Translations under genes and position numbers: made by a program | Origin: a virus | DNA: 41,037 nt | Strand: one strand, 5' to 3' | Virus record (IMG/VR): IMGVR_UViG_3300035118_000135 | Coordinates: 1 to 41,037 of that record | In this document: positions 19,931 to 29,686 of the stretch, in pieces | How the letters are laid out: each line of letters opens with the position of its first letter | Position numbering within the stretch: the stretch's first letter is position 1 | The notes under the pieces: generated by a model | Seen by the model: the letters and a program-made list of their open reading frames with translations, nothing else | Databases searched by the model: none | What the model was told of the DNA's origin: nothing

Positions 19931-22885
19931 CTAAGTCCACTCCGTCCAAGTCATCAGCGTTGCATTCGGCGAATTCGCCCGGTAGAAGTCACCCGGCATC
20001 ACCCACCCGCCAACAGTTTGATTGATCGTCGTTCCTGACGCCGCGGCGTTCGTCGCCGCGCAGATCAGAAAGCTCGGCGGATTCCCGCCGTCGGCTACGA
20101 ATTGCACGTACGAGCCGCCTTGAATCGTCGCCGTGACGTTCACGAAACGCGGCTTGCCGCTCGTGTTTTGGTAGACGACGTTCAATCCGCGCGAGCCGGT
20201 AGCGTTGCTCACGGCCGTAATGCCGCCGATCGGTAGACCGTTCACCCGGAACACGCCCGAGCAATTCACGTCGCCAGCGACATCGAGCTTGTATCCAGGA
20301 GAGCCGCCGATACCGACGTTGCCGCCAACAGGATTCAGCAAAAGCGCAGTGCCAGCACTGGCTTGGTAAGCCTGAACGACGCCGCGCCATACAGCGCCGT
20401 CCGTATAATAGCCGAGCGACAACGAGTGACCGACCGCGTTGCTCTGCTCCCCAATCATTAATTGGGTTGCCGTTCCAGGCGTTGAGCGATTGGGTCCGAT
20501 TATATGGAGCAGGTCGCGCGGACTCGCCGTCCCGATGCCCACGTTACCCGCCGACGTTGCCCGAAATACCTCTGTGGTTCCAGCAGCACCACCGAAATAA
20601 ATCATATCCGCGCCGTACGGAGAGGACTCGACAGAAAAGCGAAGTTCGCTGCGCTGACTTGCATCCACGAACTTGATCGATGCCGCATCGTGCAGCAGCC
20701 CGTTGCTGTTTTCCAATGTGAGGACCGGGCCAAGAGCACCGGATGCCTGTTGAATGATGTGAAGGATAGATTGCGGATTCGGCAGTCCGATGCCCACGTT
20801 GCCCGCCGCCGTGATACGCATGCGCTCTGCTGCTGTGCCCCCTGCGCCCATTGTGGAAACCTGGAAGTAACCCGCGTAAGAGTTACCCTCACTGCGGCCT
20901 GCCAGATAGGCAAAGGCGAACGGGTTCGCTGCACCGCCGACACCGCCGAGGCCGAGTGAGCCACCCTTGTCTGTTGCCATGGCATCTGTGCTTAGTATGT
21001 TGACTGTTGCCGACTGCGACAGAGTGCGGTTCGGCCCATAGAAGTCTGCAATGCCAGCAGCCAGCGGGGCACCCTGCCCCACCTGGAAGAGTGAGCCTGG
21101 AACATTGGTTCCCACCCCGATGCCCACATTGCCGCCGGGTCCGATCACCAGCCGGGTGCCTGCTCCGGTCTGGTCATAGACCCACCAGCAGCCAGGAAGG
21201 GCTGAAGCTACGCCGCCCGCTGCCACCTGCCAGAAGCTGGTGGCGGTCTTCAGGTTCAGTACCGACACCCCGCCGCTGGCTGCGGTTGTCTCGACCATTG
21301 CGGCTGTAACAGAAGATGACACTACATGTAGCGGAGCCTGGGGCGTGGCAATACCGATGCCGATTTTCCCAACATTGAACAGCGTCTTGCCATTCCCATC
21401 GATATCCGAGGCCCAGGGGGTCTGCGCCCCGCCCGTGGTGATCGGCACGCCATTGATTCGGTAGACGGACCCGGCACCAATATTTACATCGCCCAGCACA
21501 TCCAACTGGTAGACGGGGGCCATACCGACACCGATCTTGTTATAGAAGATGGCATTGCCAGTGCTTCTCTGCAGAGAGAAGACCGCGCCAATGAATCCGC
21601 CCGTATTGTCGTATCGATTCCATTGAAAGTCCGAGCCGACATTTCCAGTCGCTTCTGCGGTGTTGGTCTTGCCCATGTTCCAGCGAATCCCGCTGCCCTG
21701 ATAGAACGACTGGTAAGCACCATTTGAATCATTCGTAATGATGATTGACCCAACCGCATATAGAAAACTATTTGCGATGATGGCCGCCACATTGGTGAGA
21801 TTATGATTGCCACCGTCAATGTCGGTAAGCCATGGCGTCTGTGATCCTGTTGCTGGTGCAGCCCACTTGATGCCGAGGGTCTGCGTAGAATCTGCAGTCA
21901 GTATCTGTCCATCAGTCCCCACGCCAAGACGGGTGACGGCTGCGGCACTGCGTGCCATCAAGTCACCCTTGGTGGTGGTCGGGTCGGTCAGACCACCACC
22001 AGCCCCTGCTGGAATTGCCCAGGTTGCATCTTCACGCAGGTAGCGGGTGGCCCCGGTGGTGGCTCCAGGATCTGGCACAACGCCTGCCGCATGGCTCCCA
22101 CCAGAAGCACCCATCACCGCTGGTGCAGCCCACTTCAGCCCTAGGGCCTGAGAGGAATCTGCAGTCAGGATGGAGTTATTGGCTCCGATGCCGAGTCTGG
22201 TGGCTGGTGCCGCCGTGCCGCGTGCAATGACATCCCCCTTTGTGGTGGTCGGGTCAACAAAACCACCGGGGGGCGCGGCCCAGGTTGCATCCTCCCGCAG
22301 ATAGCGGGTGATGCCTGCAGATGCGCCAGGATCTGGCACTGCGCCGATGGCATGGCTGGCCCCTGATGCCACGAATGGCAATGCGCTCAGAGTCACATCG
22401 GCGCTGAGCGGGCCGCCGCCAGTCATGCCAGCGCCTGCCAGCACCTGCCGGGTGGAGGGCACCGCGCCCGTGGATGCCACGGTGGCCCAACGAAGCCCGG
22501 TGGCCTGGGTATTATCGGCAGTCAGAAGGGTGCCGTTGGCCCCGACGATCAGGCGGGACAGTGTAGTGGCGGTCCTGACGATCAGGTCCCCCTGGGCCTG
22601 CGTAGGATCCGTGATGGTGGTAGAAGCCAGCGACTGCAGATCGATCCACAAGTCATTGATGGCAGTGGATACCGTGTTCTCATGGCTGGCCGTGATCACG
22701 TCGCCGGTCTGCACCGTGGGGGGGATGGGTGGCGTGACCGGGAAGCCCTGCGGAGTGACTTCCGGCCAGAGCACGAAATCAGAGTGCAGCGGTACGCGGC
22801 CTGGGATGGCATTGGGGAAGCTGAACTCAGGCACGGCAAAATTCGCCGGCACCGGAACCACAGAGGGCGGCGGCTTGGGAGTCAT
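19931..22885 (-). CDS. Tail fibre / receptor-binding protein
   Basis: A 984-aa protein. The N-terminus is Pro-rich. About 90-330 holds three repeats of the type TKGDLxARxAAxxTRLGVGxxGxxLTADSxQxxGxKWAxP with LREDATWA segments. The rest is rich in GNVGIGxxxPxxxLHV motifs, which recur in trimeric fibres and adhesins. The C-terminus (about 890-984) is a distinct strand-rich domain and the likely receptor-binding tip. No intramolecular chaperone motif is recognised. Its position after the hub protein fits a side or central fibre. Confidence 0.85.
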   Translation of the reverse strand: MTPKPPPSVVPVPANFAVPEFSFPNAIPGRVPLHSDFVLWPEVTPQGFPVTPPIPPTVQTGDVITASHENTVSTAINDLWIDLQSLASTTITDPTQAQGDLIVRTATTLSRLIVGANGTLLTADNTQATGLRWATVASTGAVPSTRQVLAGAGMTGGGPLSADVTLSALPFVASGASHAIGAVPDPGASAGITRYLREDATWAAPPGGFVDPTTTKGDVIARGTAAPATRLGIGANNSILTADSSQALGLKWAAPAVMGASGGSHAAGVVPDPGATTGATRYLREDATWAIPAGAGGGLTDPTTTKGDLMARSAAAVTRLGVGTDGQILTADSTQTLGIKWAAPATGSQTPWLTDIDGGNHNLTNVAAIIANSFLYAVGSIIITNDSNGAYQSFYQGSGIRWNMGKTNTAEATGNVGSDFQWNRYDNTGGFIGAVFSLQRSTGNAIFYNKIGVGMAPVYQLDVLGDVNIGAGSVYRINGVPITTGGAQTPWASDIDGNGKTLFNVGKIGIGIATPQAPLHVVSSSVTAAMVETTAASGGVSVLNLKTATSFWQVAAGGVASALPGCWWVYDQTGAGTRLVIGPGGNVGIGVGTNVPGSLFQVGQGAPLAAGIADFYGPNRTLSQSATVNILSTDAMATDKGGSLGLGGVGGAANPFAFAYLAGRSEGNSYAGYFQVSTMGAGGTAAERMRITAAGNVGIGLPNPQSILHIIQQASGALGPVLTLENSNGLLHDAASIKFVDASQRSELRFSVESSPYGADMIYFGGAAGTTEVFRATSAGNVGIGTASPRDLLHIIGPNRSTPGTATQLMIGEQSNAVGHSLSLGYYTDGAVWRGVVQAYQASAGTALLLNPVGGNVGIGGSPGYKLDVAGDVNCSGVFRVNGLPIGGITAVSNATGSRGLNVVYQNTSGKPRFVNVTATIQGGSYVQFVADGGNPPSFLICAATNAAASGTTINQTVGGWVMPGDFYRANSPNATLMTWTEWT

Positions 22886-22887
22886 AG

Positions 22888-23118
22888 TTACCTCATAACT
22901 TCAGTAGTGGGGGCTGGCTGCACGCGCACCAGTTCCCTGCCATTCTCATGCACCTGCCAGCTGCCCTTCAGCCCCTGCTGGCGGATAAAGAGCACCAGTG
23001 CGCCCTGGAACTGCGCCTCGATCAGCCGCATCTGGCTTCTGAGATCTGAGAGGAGCTGGATGGCTGCATCATCCAAAGGGAACATATCGTTTTCGGGTTG
23101 ACCGTTTTCGTTAGACAT
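22888..23118 (-). CDS. Small protein between hub and fibre
   Basis: A 76-aa protein from ATG 23118, overlapping the hub gene by 8 nt. It has an acidic N-terminus and a helical middle (DDAAIQLLSDLRSQMRLIEAQFQGALVLFIRQQGL) with a short strand-rich end. It is probably a tail-tip component or connector; the function is inferred from position. Confidence 0.7.
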   Translation of the reverse strand: MSNENGQPENDMFPLDDAAIQLLSDLRSQMRLIEAQFQGALVLFIRQQGLKGSWQVHENGRELVRVQPAPTTEVMR

Positions 23119-25678
23119 AGCCTGTAATTAAACCTCCTGAAACGTTGATTGCGTGGCCTGCGGGAACCTGCCCGTTGAAGCCTGGATTACTGCCCACCTG
23201 GAAGCCTGCCGCCCTGATGGTGCCTGTGTAGCCATCAATCAGGATGGCAAGAGAGTGGCTGGAGTTGTAGAAGATACCTTGCAGGTTGCTGGCGTTCGAA
23301 GGGTCACGCACGATGCCGCCGAGCAGGGTGCCGCCGTTATAGATCAAAAAGCCGCGCGAGATAAAGCTGGATAGGTCGCCGCCGGGGCCGCTCACCTTAA
23401 CCGCCAGCGATGAGTAGGTGGTGTCGAAGGTGGACGGGCTGGTGAAGATCTGGAAGCCGCTGGCACTGATGCTCACGTCGGCATTGCGCAGAAACAGGCT
23501 GCCGGCCGCATTGGTGAACATGCTGGCATTGGAATAGCTGGTGCCACCCGCGCCGAATAGCTGGAACCAGCCGCCATAGGATGAGGTCCCCACTTCCCCC
23601 AGGTAGCCCATCTGTGCAACCACGCTGCCGGAACCGTTGAACACACGGATGCGCCCCGGCATATTGCTGCCGCCGCCCACGTCCAGGGAAAACCCGGTGA
23701 ACTTATCCGAACCGATGGTGCCCTGGGTGATCTTGACGCCCGAGATGCTGCCGATCTGGCTGTCCCCGATCAGGCCGATAGTGATAGTCGCGGCATTGAT
23801 GCTGCCGATCTGGGTGGACTGAATACTTCCTGTGATCTGGCTCGCATTGATAGTTGTAATCTGGGACGCGCTTACCTGCCCCTGAATGCTGCTCGCGTTT
23901 ACGGTGCTAATCTGGGATGCCGTAAGTTGGCCGCTGATGCTGGATGCGTTGACGCTGCCGATCTGGCCTGCCGAAATCTGCCCGGTAATCTGGCCTGCGG
24001 TGATGCTCTGGATCTGCGCGGCCACGATGAGGCCAATGATCTGGTTGGCGCTGATAGCCCCGATATGGTAGAAGCGCATGGAGCCGGACACCGAGTCATC
24101 CTGCGTCCAGCTTGTGCCCGCAGCATTCATCTTGTAGAAGTGCCCATCGGGGATGTAATAGAACCAGGAGTTCGGCGGGTTGTTATCGTTGGGCAGTCCT
24201 GTCGGCGTGCTGCTCATCATTGGGATGGGCTGGAGGGCAGCGGCATACTTGGCAAGGTCATCCACGATCTGGTTGCCCAGTTGGCTGGTGACGATGACGC
24301 CCTGGATGCTCACTGCATTGACGCTGCCGATCTGGCCTGCTGTGATGACTCCCTGGATAGTTTCTGCACTTACGCTAGAGATCTGGCCCGCGCTCAGGGT
24401 GCCGACGATGGCCCCGGCACTGACACTGCCGATCTGGCCTGCCTGGATCTGGCCGACGATGGTGTTCGCATTAACGCTGCCGATTACTGCCGCGCTCAGC
24501 CCTGGCGGCATCTTGATATTCGCGTCGGTGATGCTGCCGGGGGCTGCATTGGCTGTCGGCGTGGTGGTGGACTTCCAGCGGGTGCGCTGGTCGATCAGCC
24601 GCAGGAGAGTCTCGAGGTCGGGCTGGGATGCGCCGAACTGGGCATCATACTGCACGTCGCTCTTGCTCACCCACTGCATGGTCAGGGAGCGGATAATGTA
24701 CCAGCCGCTGATGCCCAGGGCATCCTCGGTGATGTTTACCTGCTGGCCCACCTGCAGGCCATCCTTGGCCCAGATGGTGAAGTTGCCAGACTCCACCGGG
24801 TAGGCATACCGCAGCACCACGCTCTTGGCCCTGAGCGAGGCATCCCAGGAAGTCGTGATCTGATCGTCCACCACCGAGTACGCGTACTCGCCGTACTTAC
24901 CGACGGACACAGGGTCAGAGTAACTGGCCTCGATGAAGACGCCGCTCGCCGGGTCGGTGGCTCCCCTGACATAGCAGCGGTTCACCGGGTTATTGAAGTC
25001 CTGCTTGTAGCTGGTCACCTTTACCGGGAAGCTGGTGACGTCATCGTGGGAAGTGGAAAGTGCGAACGGCGCCACCGGGGCATTGGACGCCAGCCGGTAA
25101 TGCAGCACCGCGTTGAAGTCCACGTTCCATTCGGCACCCGCGAGCGCGGCCATATCGTCCAGCACTTGCCGGGTGGTTTTCCCCTTCCAGTCGTATGCCT
25201 GCACGGTAGGCACCACGGTGGCTATGTCAGTTGCGGAGTCGATGCGCGTGCAGAAGTGGCCCACCAGCCCCTGGATGATGGCGGCATCACTCGCCGGCAG
25301 GGTGAGCGTGTACCCGCCCCAGCACACCGAGCGATCCAGCCAGGACGCATAGTCGTTCAGGTCGCAGGCGTAAAAGACTTCGGCGCCGATCACGTCAGTC
25401 TGCGTCAGCGTTAAGCTGAAGATCTGGCCTTCGAACAGCTTGGTCGTGCCGTCGCGCCCATCCAGGATGGTGCACAGGTAAAGCTCGCCGATGCCGATGC
25501 TGTAGAAGTCCTGGCCATAGTGCGCGTAGTCGTAGCGCGAGATCCGGTTCAGGGTGCGGCCCATGACCGTGATAGATGCAGTAGTGATACGCCGCGATGA
25601 GTCGTAGCTGATGCGCGTAGCCGCCAGCAGGCAGCTGGCCGTCACATCTTCACCGTTCAGCTTGATGATGGCATTCAA
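23111..25678 (-). CDS. Tail hub/tip protein with 17-residue repeats
   Basis: An 855-aa protein from ATG 25678 (ATGA overlap with the tape measure). Residues 1-370 look like a baseplate hub (RISYDSSRRITTASITVMGR..., DDMAALAGAEWNVDFNAVLHY). Then come two blocks of a 17-residue repeat (consensus xAxxIxGxIxAGQIGSV): about four copies around 395-470 and about seven around 540-650. Between them is a small domain (NPPNSWFYYIPDGHFYKM). The C-terminus is glycine-rich and strand-rich. The repeats probably fold as a trimeric beta-helix or shaft leading to the tip. Confidence 0.82.
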   Translation of the reverse strand: MNAIIKLNGEDVTASCLLAATRISYDSSRRITTASITVMGRTLNRISRYDYAHYGQDFYSIGIGELYLCTILDGRDGTTKLFEGQIFSLTLTQTDVIGAEVFYACDLNDYASWLDRSVCWGGYTLTLPASDAAIIQGLVGHFCTRIDSATDIATVVPTVQAYDWKGKTTRQVLDDMAALAGAEWNVDFNAVLHYRLASNAPVAPFALSTSHDDVTSFPVKVTSYKQDFNNPVNRCYVRGATDPASGVFIEASYSDPVSVGKYGEYAYSVVDDQITTSWDASLRAKSVVLRYAYPVESGNFTIWAKDGLQVGQQVNITEDALGISGWYIIRSLTMQWVSKSDVQYDAQFGASQPDLETLLRLIDQRTRWKSTTTPTANAAPGSITDANIKMPPGLSAAVIGSVNANTIVGQIQAGQIGSVSAGAIVGTLSAGQISSVSAETIQGVITAGQIGSVNAVSIQGVIVTSQLGNQIVDDLAKYAAALQPIPMMSSTPTGLPNDNNPPNSWFYYIPDGHFYKMNAAGTSWTQDDSVSGSMRFYHIGAISANQIIGLIVAAQIQSITAGQITGQISAGQIGSVNASSISGQLTASQISTVNASSIQGQVSASQITTINASQITGSIQSTQIGSINAATITIGLIGDSQIGSISGVKITQGTIGSDKFTGFSLDVGGGSNMPGRIRVFNGSGSVVAQMGYLGEVGTSSYGGWFQLFGAGGTSYSNASMFTNAAGSLFLRNADVSISASGFQIFTSPSTFDTTYSSLAVKVSGPGGDLSSFISRGFLIYNGGTLLGGIVRDPSNASNLQGIFYNSSHSLAILIDGYTGTIRAAGFQVGSNPGFNGQVPAGHAINVSGGLITGYV

Positions 25679-28600
25679 GAGGTCTGCACCAGTTGCCTTG
25701 CAAGGTTGGCTGCGATCTGGTCGCCCAGCTTTCGCGCGGCCTCTACGGTGGTGACGCCCGTCGCGGTCACGTTGACGTTGAGCGACTCCAGGCCTTTTCT
25801 GGTCACGTCTACCAACTCACCCGTCAGGTCCCTGACGTTTTCCATCACACCCTTGGTATCGGCGATATACGGCGCGGTCCCTTCCACAGCCTGCTGAATC
25901 CCCTGCATGGCTGCCAGGGCCGGGTTGCTCCAGTCCTTGAACAGGTCCCGCAGGTTCTCTGTGGCCTTGGTGTTCGCGCCCCAGGCAATCTCTTCGTCAA
26001 TCTTAAACAGCACGCCGAGGATGCCGCCGTCGGCCCGTTCCCCGACGTACATCATGGTGTAGCGGGTATTGTGCTCGATAGCATTGAGAGTGGTTTCCAT
26101 CTTGGCCTGCTGGAAGTTACTGATAACTCCGCTTACTGCAGACACCACGCCGCCGACTGCTCCCACGATGCCTGTGACGCTGGAACCGATTGCCTTGGTG
26201 GCCGCACCAGCAGCTGAACCGCCCGCGCCGCTAACACCGGGGATGGCTTGCCCTACCGTACCCATCGTGCTTCCCGAAGTCGCCAGCCCGCCCGGTGCGC
26301 CGCCGCCAAACAGGCCACCGATCTTACTACCGATGTTGCTCAGGGCCGTGCTGATGCCGCCGAGGCCGTCGCCACTGAGTAGGTTCTTGATAGTAGTCGC
26401 CATGAAGTCTTCGATGGATTTTTTCAGCGGGGCCAGGAACAAGTCGAGTGCATCCTTCGCCAGTCCCTGCCAGAGCTTCGTCATAATGTCCTTGAAGCTG
26501 CCGTCACCGGTAATCAGCAGATCTTCCATCGCGGTAAAGGTATCGTCGAAGTCCTTCTTTACGTCCTTCTCAAAGGCCTTCCAGGCTTCCCGCTGCGTGT
26601 CGTGGTGCTTGCCTAGTTCCTTCTCTAGGTCCTCCATGCGCTGTTTCTGGCTGGCAGACATGTCGATGCCCATCTGGTCGTAGTCCTTGAGCATCTGCAA
26701 TTCTGCGGCGTGTGCCTGTCGCACCAGCGCGGGGTTGCCGTTATTCTCATCGTTGGACAGGCTGATTGCGGTCTGCCACCGCTCCCTGTCCTTGGCAATG
26801 ATCTTATCGATGTCGTCAGCAGTGTTCAGCCCCATCTGGTGGTAGGCATCGGTGGTGCTGGTCGCCATCGCGCCGATCTGGGTGGTGGTGTCCTTCAGGT
26901 CCTGCTGCAACTGGGCGAGCTTGGCCGAGTGATCGCCGTCAGTGCGAATGAGTAATTCGATCTGGGCTTTCAGGTCCGCCTGCTTCGTCATCAGCTGGTC
27001 GTACGCGCTCATCATGGTTCCGGCGGCGGTAACCTGATTCACCAGTTCGGTAGTGTGCTCAGCAGTCTTCTGCGCCGCGGCGGTGGAAGTAATATTCAAC
27101 TGCTTGAGCGCAGCTTCGGCAACAGCCACCGAGCCGCCGATAGCGCCGAACTGGGTGACGACCTTCACGCCCGCAAGCTGGAGTGCATCGAAAGCCTTGG
27201 TAGTGTCCTGGATCGGCGGAATCACCGCCATGAACTTGTCGTACAGCGTCTGGTGGGCGGCCGCCATCAGCGCGGCCTCTTCGCGGTTTTTCGCCACGGT
27301 CTGAATCAGCGCCTGCTGCTTGCTGTTCAGGATGGCCGCTTCCGCCCACAGAATAGCCGTCTTATCTCGCAGAGCAATGAACTTATCGGTAAGTGTGGAG
27401 GCCTGGGTGCCAAGGCCACCCGTGGCGTTTGCCGTATCGTCCACCTTGGGCTTCAGCTTTTCGTGCACCTCCACATGCTTGGTAAGTTCGGTGGTGACAT
27501 CCGCAGCGGCCTTCTGCACCACCCCGAAGGTGGCAGCCAGCTTGCCCCATACTGATGTGAGGTTGGAAGAGATAAAGCCCCAGACCTCCTGAAATTTTGC
27601 CTTGATTGGCTCCCAGAATGCCAGCAGGTAGGTGGCGATTGCATCGAAGATGGAAAGGCCCGCCTTGATCTCGCCCCAGGCGACGGTAAGCACCAGCTTG
27701 ATAGCCTTCCAGATCACATCCCAGGCACCCTTGATGGTGTCCCAGATCACGGAATAAACCGCTACGTAGGTATCGAAGACAGCCTTGCCGGCAGCCGTAA
27801 TACTGTCCCAGATAATCCCCAGTGCCGCCTTGATCTCACCCCAAGTAACGCCCCAAATCTTCTCAATTTCATCCCAGGCGTGCGTGAGGATATCGCTGAT
27901 GGCCCCCCAGTGCTCGCCGATCCAGACACCGACGCCCACCAGGGCGGCGACCAGGACAGCAATGGCCGCGACTGGCGCCAGGAAGCTGGTGCCGAGGGCT
28001 TCCAGCGCAATGCCGATGATGGCGATGGCCCCGCCGATAGCCGCAATTGCGGTAGCGGCCGCACCGAAGGCAATGGCAGCATCCTTCACCGGGGTGGGCA
28101 GGCCCTTCCACCATTCGCCTAGTTTCTCCACCAGCTGAGCGACTTCTTTCAGCGCCGGCGCAGCGACTTCGTTCAGGGCCTTCTTAATGTCGTCGCCCAC
28201 GTTCCGCATGGCGGCTTCGGTGGCGGTATCCAGGCCCTTCATGGCCCCGCGCCATGTGTCGGCCCACCCTGCGGCCTTGTCTTTGTTCTCGTCCATCGCC
28301 TTGGTAAGCGATTCGAATAACTGCTGGGAACTGATCACGCCGCTCTTCACCTTGGCCTGGGCGTCGGGGATGTTCGTGCCCATTTCCTGGGCCAGCATCT
28401 GCCATGCCGGGATGCCTTCATTCACCAGTTGCTTCATCACCCGCATAGGTTCCGCGCCCTGGCCTAGCTTGCTCATGGCGTCGGCAATGCCAGTGACCTG
28501 TGCTCCAGTCAGCTTTAGCGCGGTGCCGGTCTCCACGATAGCCGACAGGGTTTCCTGGGTCTGATCCAGGCTCTGCCCCAACATGACCATGCGCTTGGCA

Positions 28601-28953
28601 CTTTCGGCCAGTTCAGGAAAGGCAAAGGGCGAGGTAGCCGACAATTCGTGGATGTGCTCCAGGAACTCTTCCACATTCTGGGTATCGCCCTTCAGGTTGA
28701 CCATAGCGGTCTTGAGCCTGCCCATATCATCAGAGGCCTCGATACAGGCCTCGGCGAAATGCTTGATACCCTCGGCCAGGCCAAGTTCCGCGAGGCCCTT
28801 ACCGAGTTCCTTCACGCTCTCGCCCACCATACCCAGGGAACCTTCAATCGCGGCAGCGGACGCCGCCGTGGAACCCTCCACCTCCTTCATGCCGGTGAGC
28901 CATTGCTTGGAATCCAGCAGCAGACGCGCAATCATGTCCCCGAGATCGGCCAT
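25675..28953 (-). CDS. Tape measure protein
   Basis: A 1092-aa protein, the longest gene in the window, just downstream of the tail assembly chaperone. The N-terminal part has a typical tape-measure start (FAEACIEASDDMGRLKTAMVNLKGD...PFAFPELAESAKRMVMLGQSLDQT). Hydrophobic segments follow at about 285-350 (AAIAFGAAATAIAAIGGAIAIIGIALEAL...VAAIAVLVAALVGVGVWIG). It continues with Trp-rich repeats, long helices and a C-terminal Gly-rich region. It sets tail length; at the usual 0.15 nm per residue the tail would be about 160 nm. Confidence 0.93.
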   Translation of the reverse strand: MADLGDMIARLLLDSKQWLTGMKEVEGSTAASAAAIEGSLGMVGESVKELGKGLAELGLAEGIKHFAEACIEASDDMGRLKTAMVNLKGDTQNVEEFLEHIHELSATSPFAFPELAESAKRMVMLGQSLDQTQETLSAIVETGTALKLTGAQVTGIADAMSKLGQGAEPMRVMKQLVNEGIPAWQMLAQEMGTNIPDAQAKVKSGVISSQQLFESLTKAMDENKDKAAGWADTWRGAMKGLDTATEAAMRNVGDDIKKALNEVAAPALKEVAQLVEKLGEWWKGLPTPVKDAAIAFGAAATAIAAIGGAIAIIGIALEALGTSFLAPVAAIAVLVAALVGVGVWIGEHWGAISDILTHAWDEIEKIWGVTWGEIKAALGIIWDSITAAGKAVFDTYVAVYSVIWDTIKGAWDVIWKAIKLVLTVAWGEIKAGLSIFDAIATYLLAFWEPIKAKFQEVWGFISSNLTSVWGKLAATFGVVQKAAADVTTELTKHVEVHEKLKPKVDDTANATGGLGTQASTLTDKFIALRDKTAILWAEAAILNSKQQALIQTVAKNREEAALMAAAHQTLYDKFMAVIPPIQDTTKAFDALQLAGVKVVTQFGAIGGSVAVAEAALKQLNITSTAAAQKTAEHTTELVNQVTAAGTMMSAYDQLMTKQADLKAQIELLIRTDGDHSAKLAQLQQDLKDTTTQIGAMATSTTDAYHQMGLNTADDIDKIIAKDRERWQTAISLSNDENNGNPALVRQAHAAELQMLKDYDQMGIDMSASQKQRMEDLEKELGKHHDTQREAWKAFEKDVKKDFDDTFTAMEDLLITGDGSFKDIMTKLWQGLAKDALDLFLAPLKKSIEDFMATTIKNLLSGDGLGGISTALSNIGSKIGGLFGGGAPGGLATSGSTMGTVGQAIPGVSGAGGSAAGAATKAIGSSVTGIVGAVGGVVSAVSGVISNFQQAKMETTLNAIEHNTRYTMMYVGERADGGILGVLFKIDEEIAWGANTKATENLRDLFKDWSNPALAAMQGIQQAVEGTAPYIADTKGVMENVRDLTGELVDVTRKGLESLNVNVTATGVTTVEAARKLGDQIAANLARQLVQTS

Positions 28954-28957
28954 AACT

Positions 28958-29682
28958 TTACCCGGTCCTTCTCATTCGGTTGGCATACATATCGAACCGT
29001 TCAATGACGTTATCGTTCGTGCCCGGCGGGCGCGACGAGGGCGGCCGCTCGCCGGGTTGGGCATATCGCATAGGCGCAACGGATACCGGCGCAGTGGCGG
29101 CCCCGCGCCGCGCATTGTGGCGGAACTGGAAGAAGTCCAGGTCACGGCGGGGAGAATTCTGGGAACGGTTGACCGCATAAGTTACCCAGGCTGGCAGGGC
29201 GGCGCAGTATTCCTGGAATTCCTGCGCGGCCGCATACCGCTCGCGCAGCGCGGCTAATTCTTCAAGGTTGAGATCCCAGAACTGATGGTCAGAGAGGCCG
29301 AGGTCGTATCGCCCGAAGGCCCACTGAGCGGTCCAATTCCATTCGGCTTGTCGGGCGTGGGTGCGTTTGGGGAGTCACCCGCTTCGCGCCCGCTGATGGC
29401 CTGACCGATCACCGGGGCCAGCATGGCAATCGAGGTGGCGTCAAAGGTATCTTCCACCCAGTCCAGCGTCACCTCCGGGTGGTTAGCCCTGAGGCCCTGG
29501 TAGACCACCAGGGCAAACTTCTCAGGGTCGTGCAGGGCAGCCAGGATACTTTCGGGGCCGCGCATGATGGAAATATTGTGATCCTGCTCCAGGGTCTTCA
29601 GCACACGCAGACTGAGCCGCATGCGGTAGATCTTATCGCCCACCTGGAACTCGGCGGCGTTGCCGGGATGAATCTGCCGCAT
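28958..29682 (-). CDS. Tail assembly chaperone, -1 frameshift product (G/T-like fusion)
   Basis: Predicted 241-aa fusion: the first 106 residues of the 29254-29682 gene, then 135 residues in the -1 frame to TAA 28958. The -1 frame has no start codon of its own but reads as a clean protein, including WNWTAQWAFGRYDLGLSDHQFWDL and RRDLDFFQFRHN, and it ends 4 nt before the tape measure ATG. The slippery heptamer C CCA AAC lies in frame at 29371-29365 (codons 105-106). Seven nt further on, CGCCCGA (29357-29351) can pair with TCGGGCG (29316-29310). This matches the lambda gpG/gpGT arrangement, in which the fusion helps load the tail protein onto the tape measure. Confidence 0.85.
29254..29682 (-). 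CDS. Tail assembly chaperone, unshifted product (G-like)
   Basis: A 142-aa protein from ATG 29682, 4 nt after the major tail protein stop. The N-terminal domain (FQVGDKIYRMRLSLRVLKTLEQDHNISIMRG...LVVYQGLRANHPEVTLDWVEDTF) is typical of tail chaperones. After residue 106 the frame continues as a low-complexity tail to TAG 29254, while the -1 frame takes over the conserved part. It is made in excess over the frameshift product and dissociates from the finished tail. Confidence 0.85.
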   Translation of the reverse strand: MRQIHPGNAAEFQVGDKIYRMRLSLRVLKTLEQDHNISIMRGPESILAALHDPEKFALVVYQGLRANHPEVTLDWVEDTFDATSIAMLAPVIGQAISGREAGDSPNAPTPDKPNGIGPLSGPSGDTTSASLTISSGISTLKN

Positions 29683-29686
29683 TCGG

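Noticed and set aside
23640-24500. Regular 51-bp repetition looking at first like a CRISPR or satellite array
   Set aside because: The units are coding, imperfect and in frame as the 17-residue protein repeat; there are no spacers between identical repeats.
23927-25414. 495-codon plus-strand open frame
   Set aside because: It is antisense to the hub/tip protein and mirrors its repeats; no ribosome site or domain.
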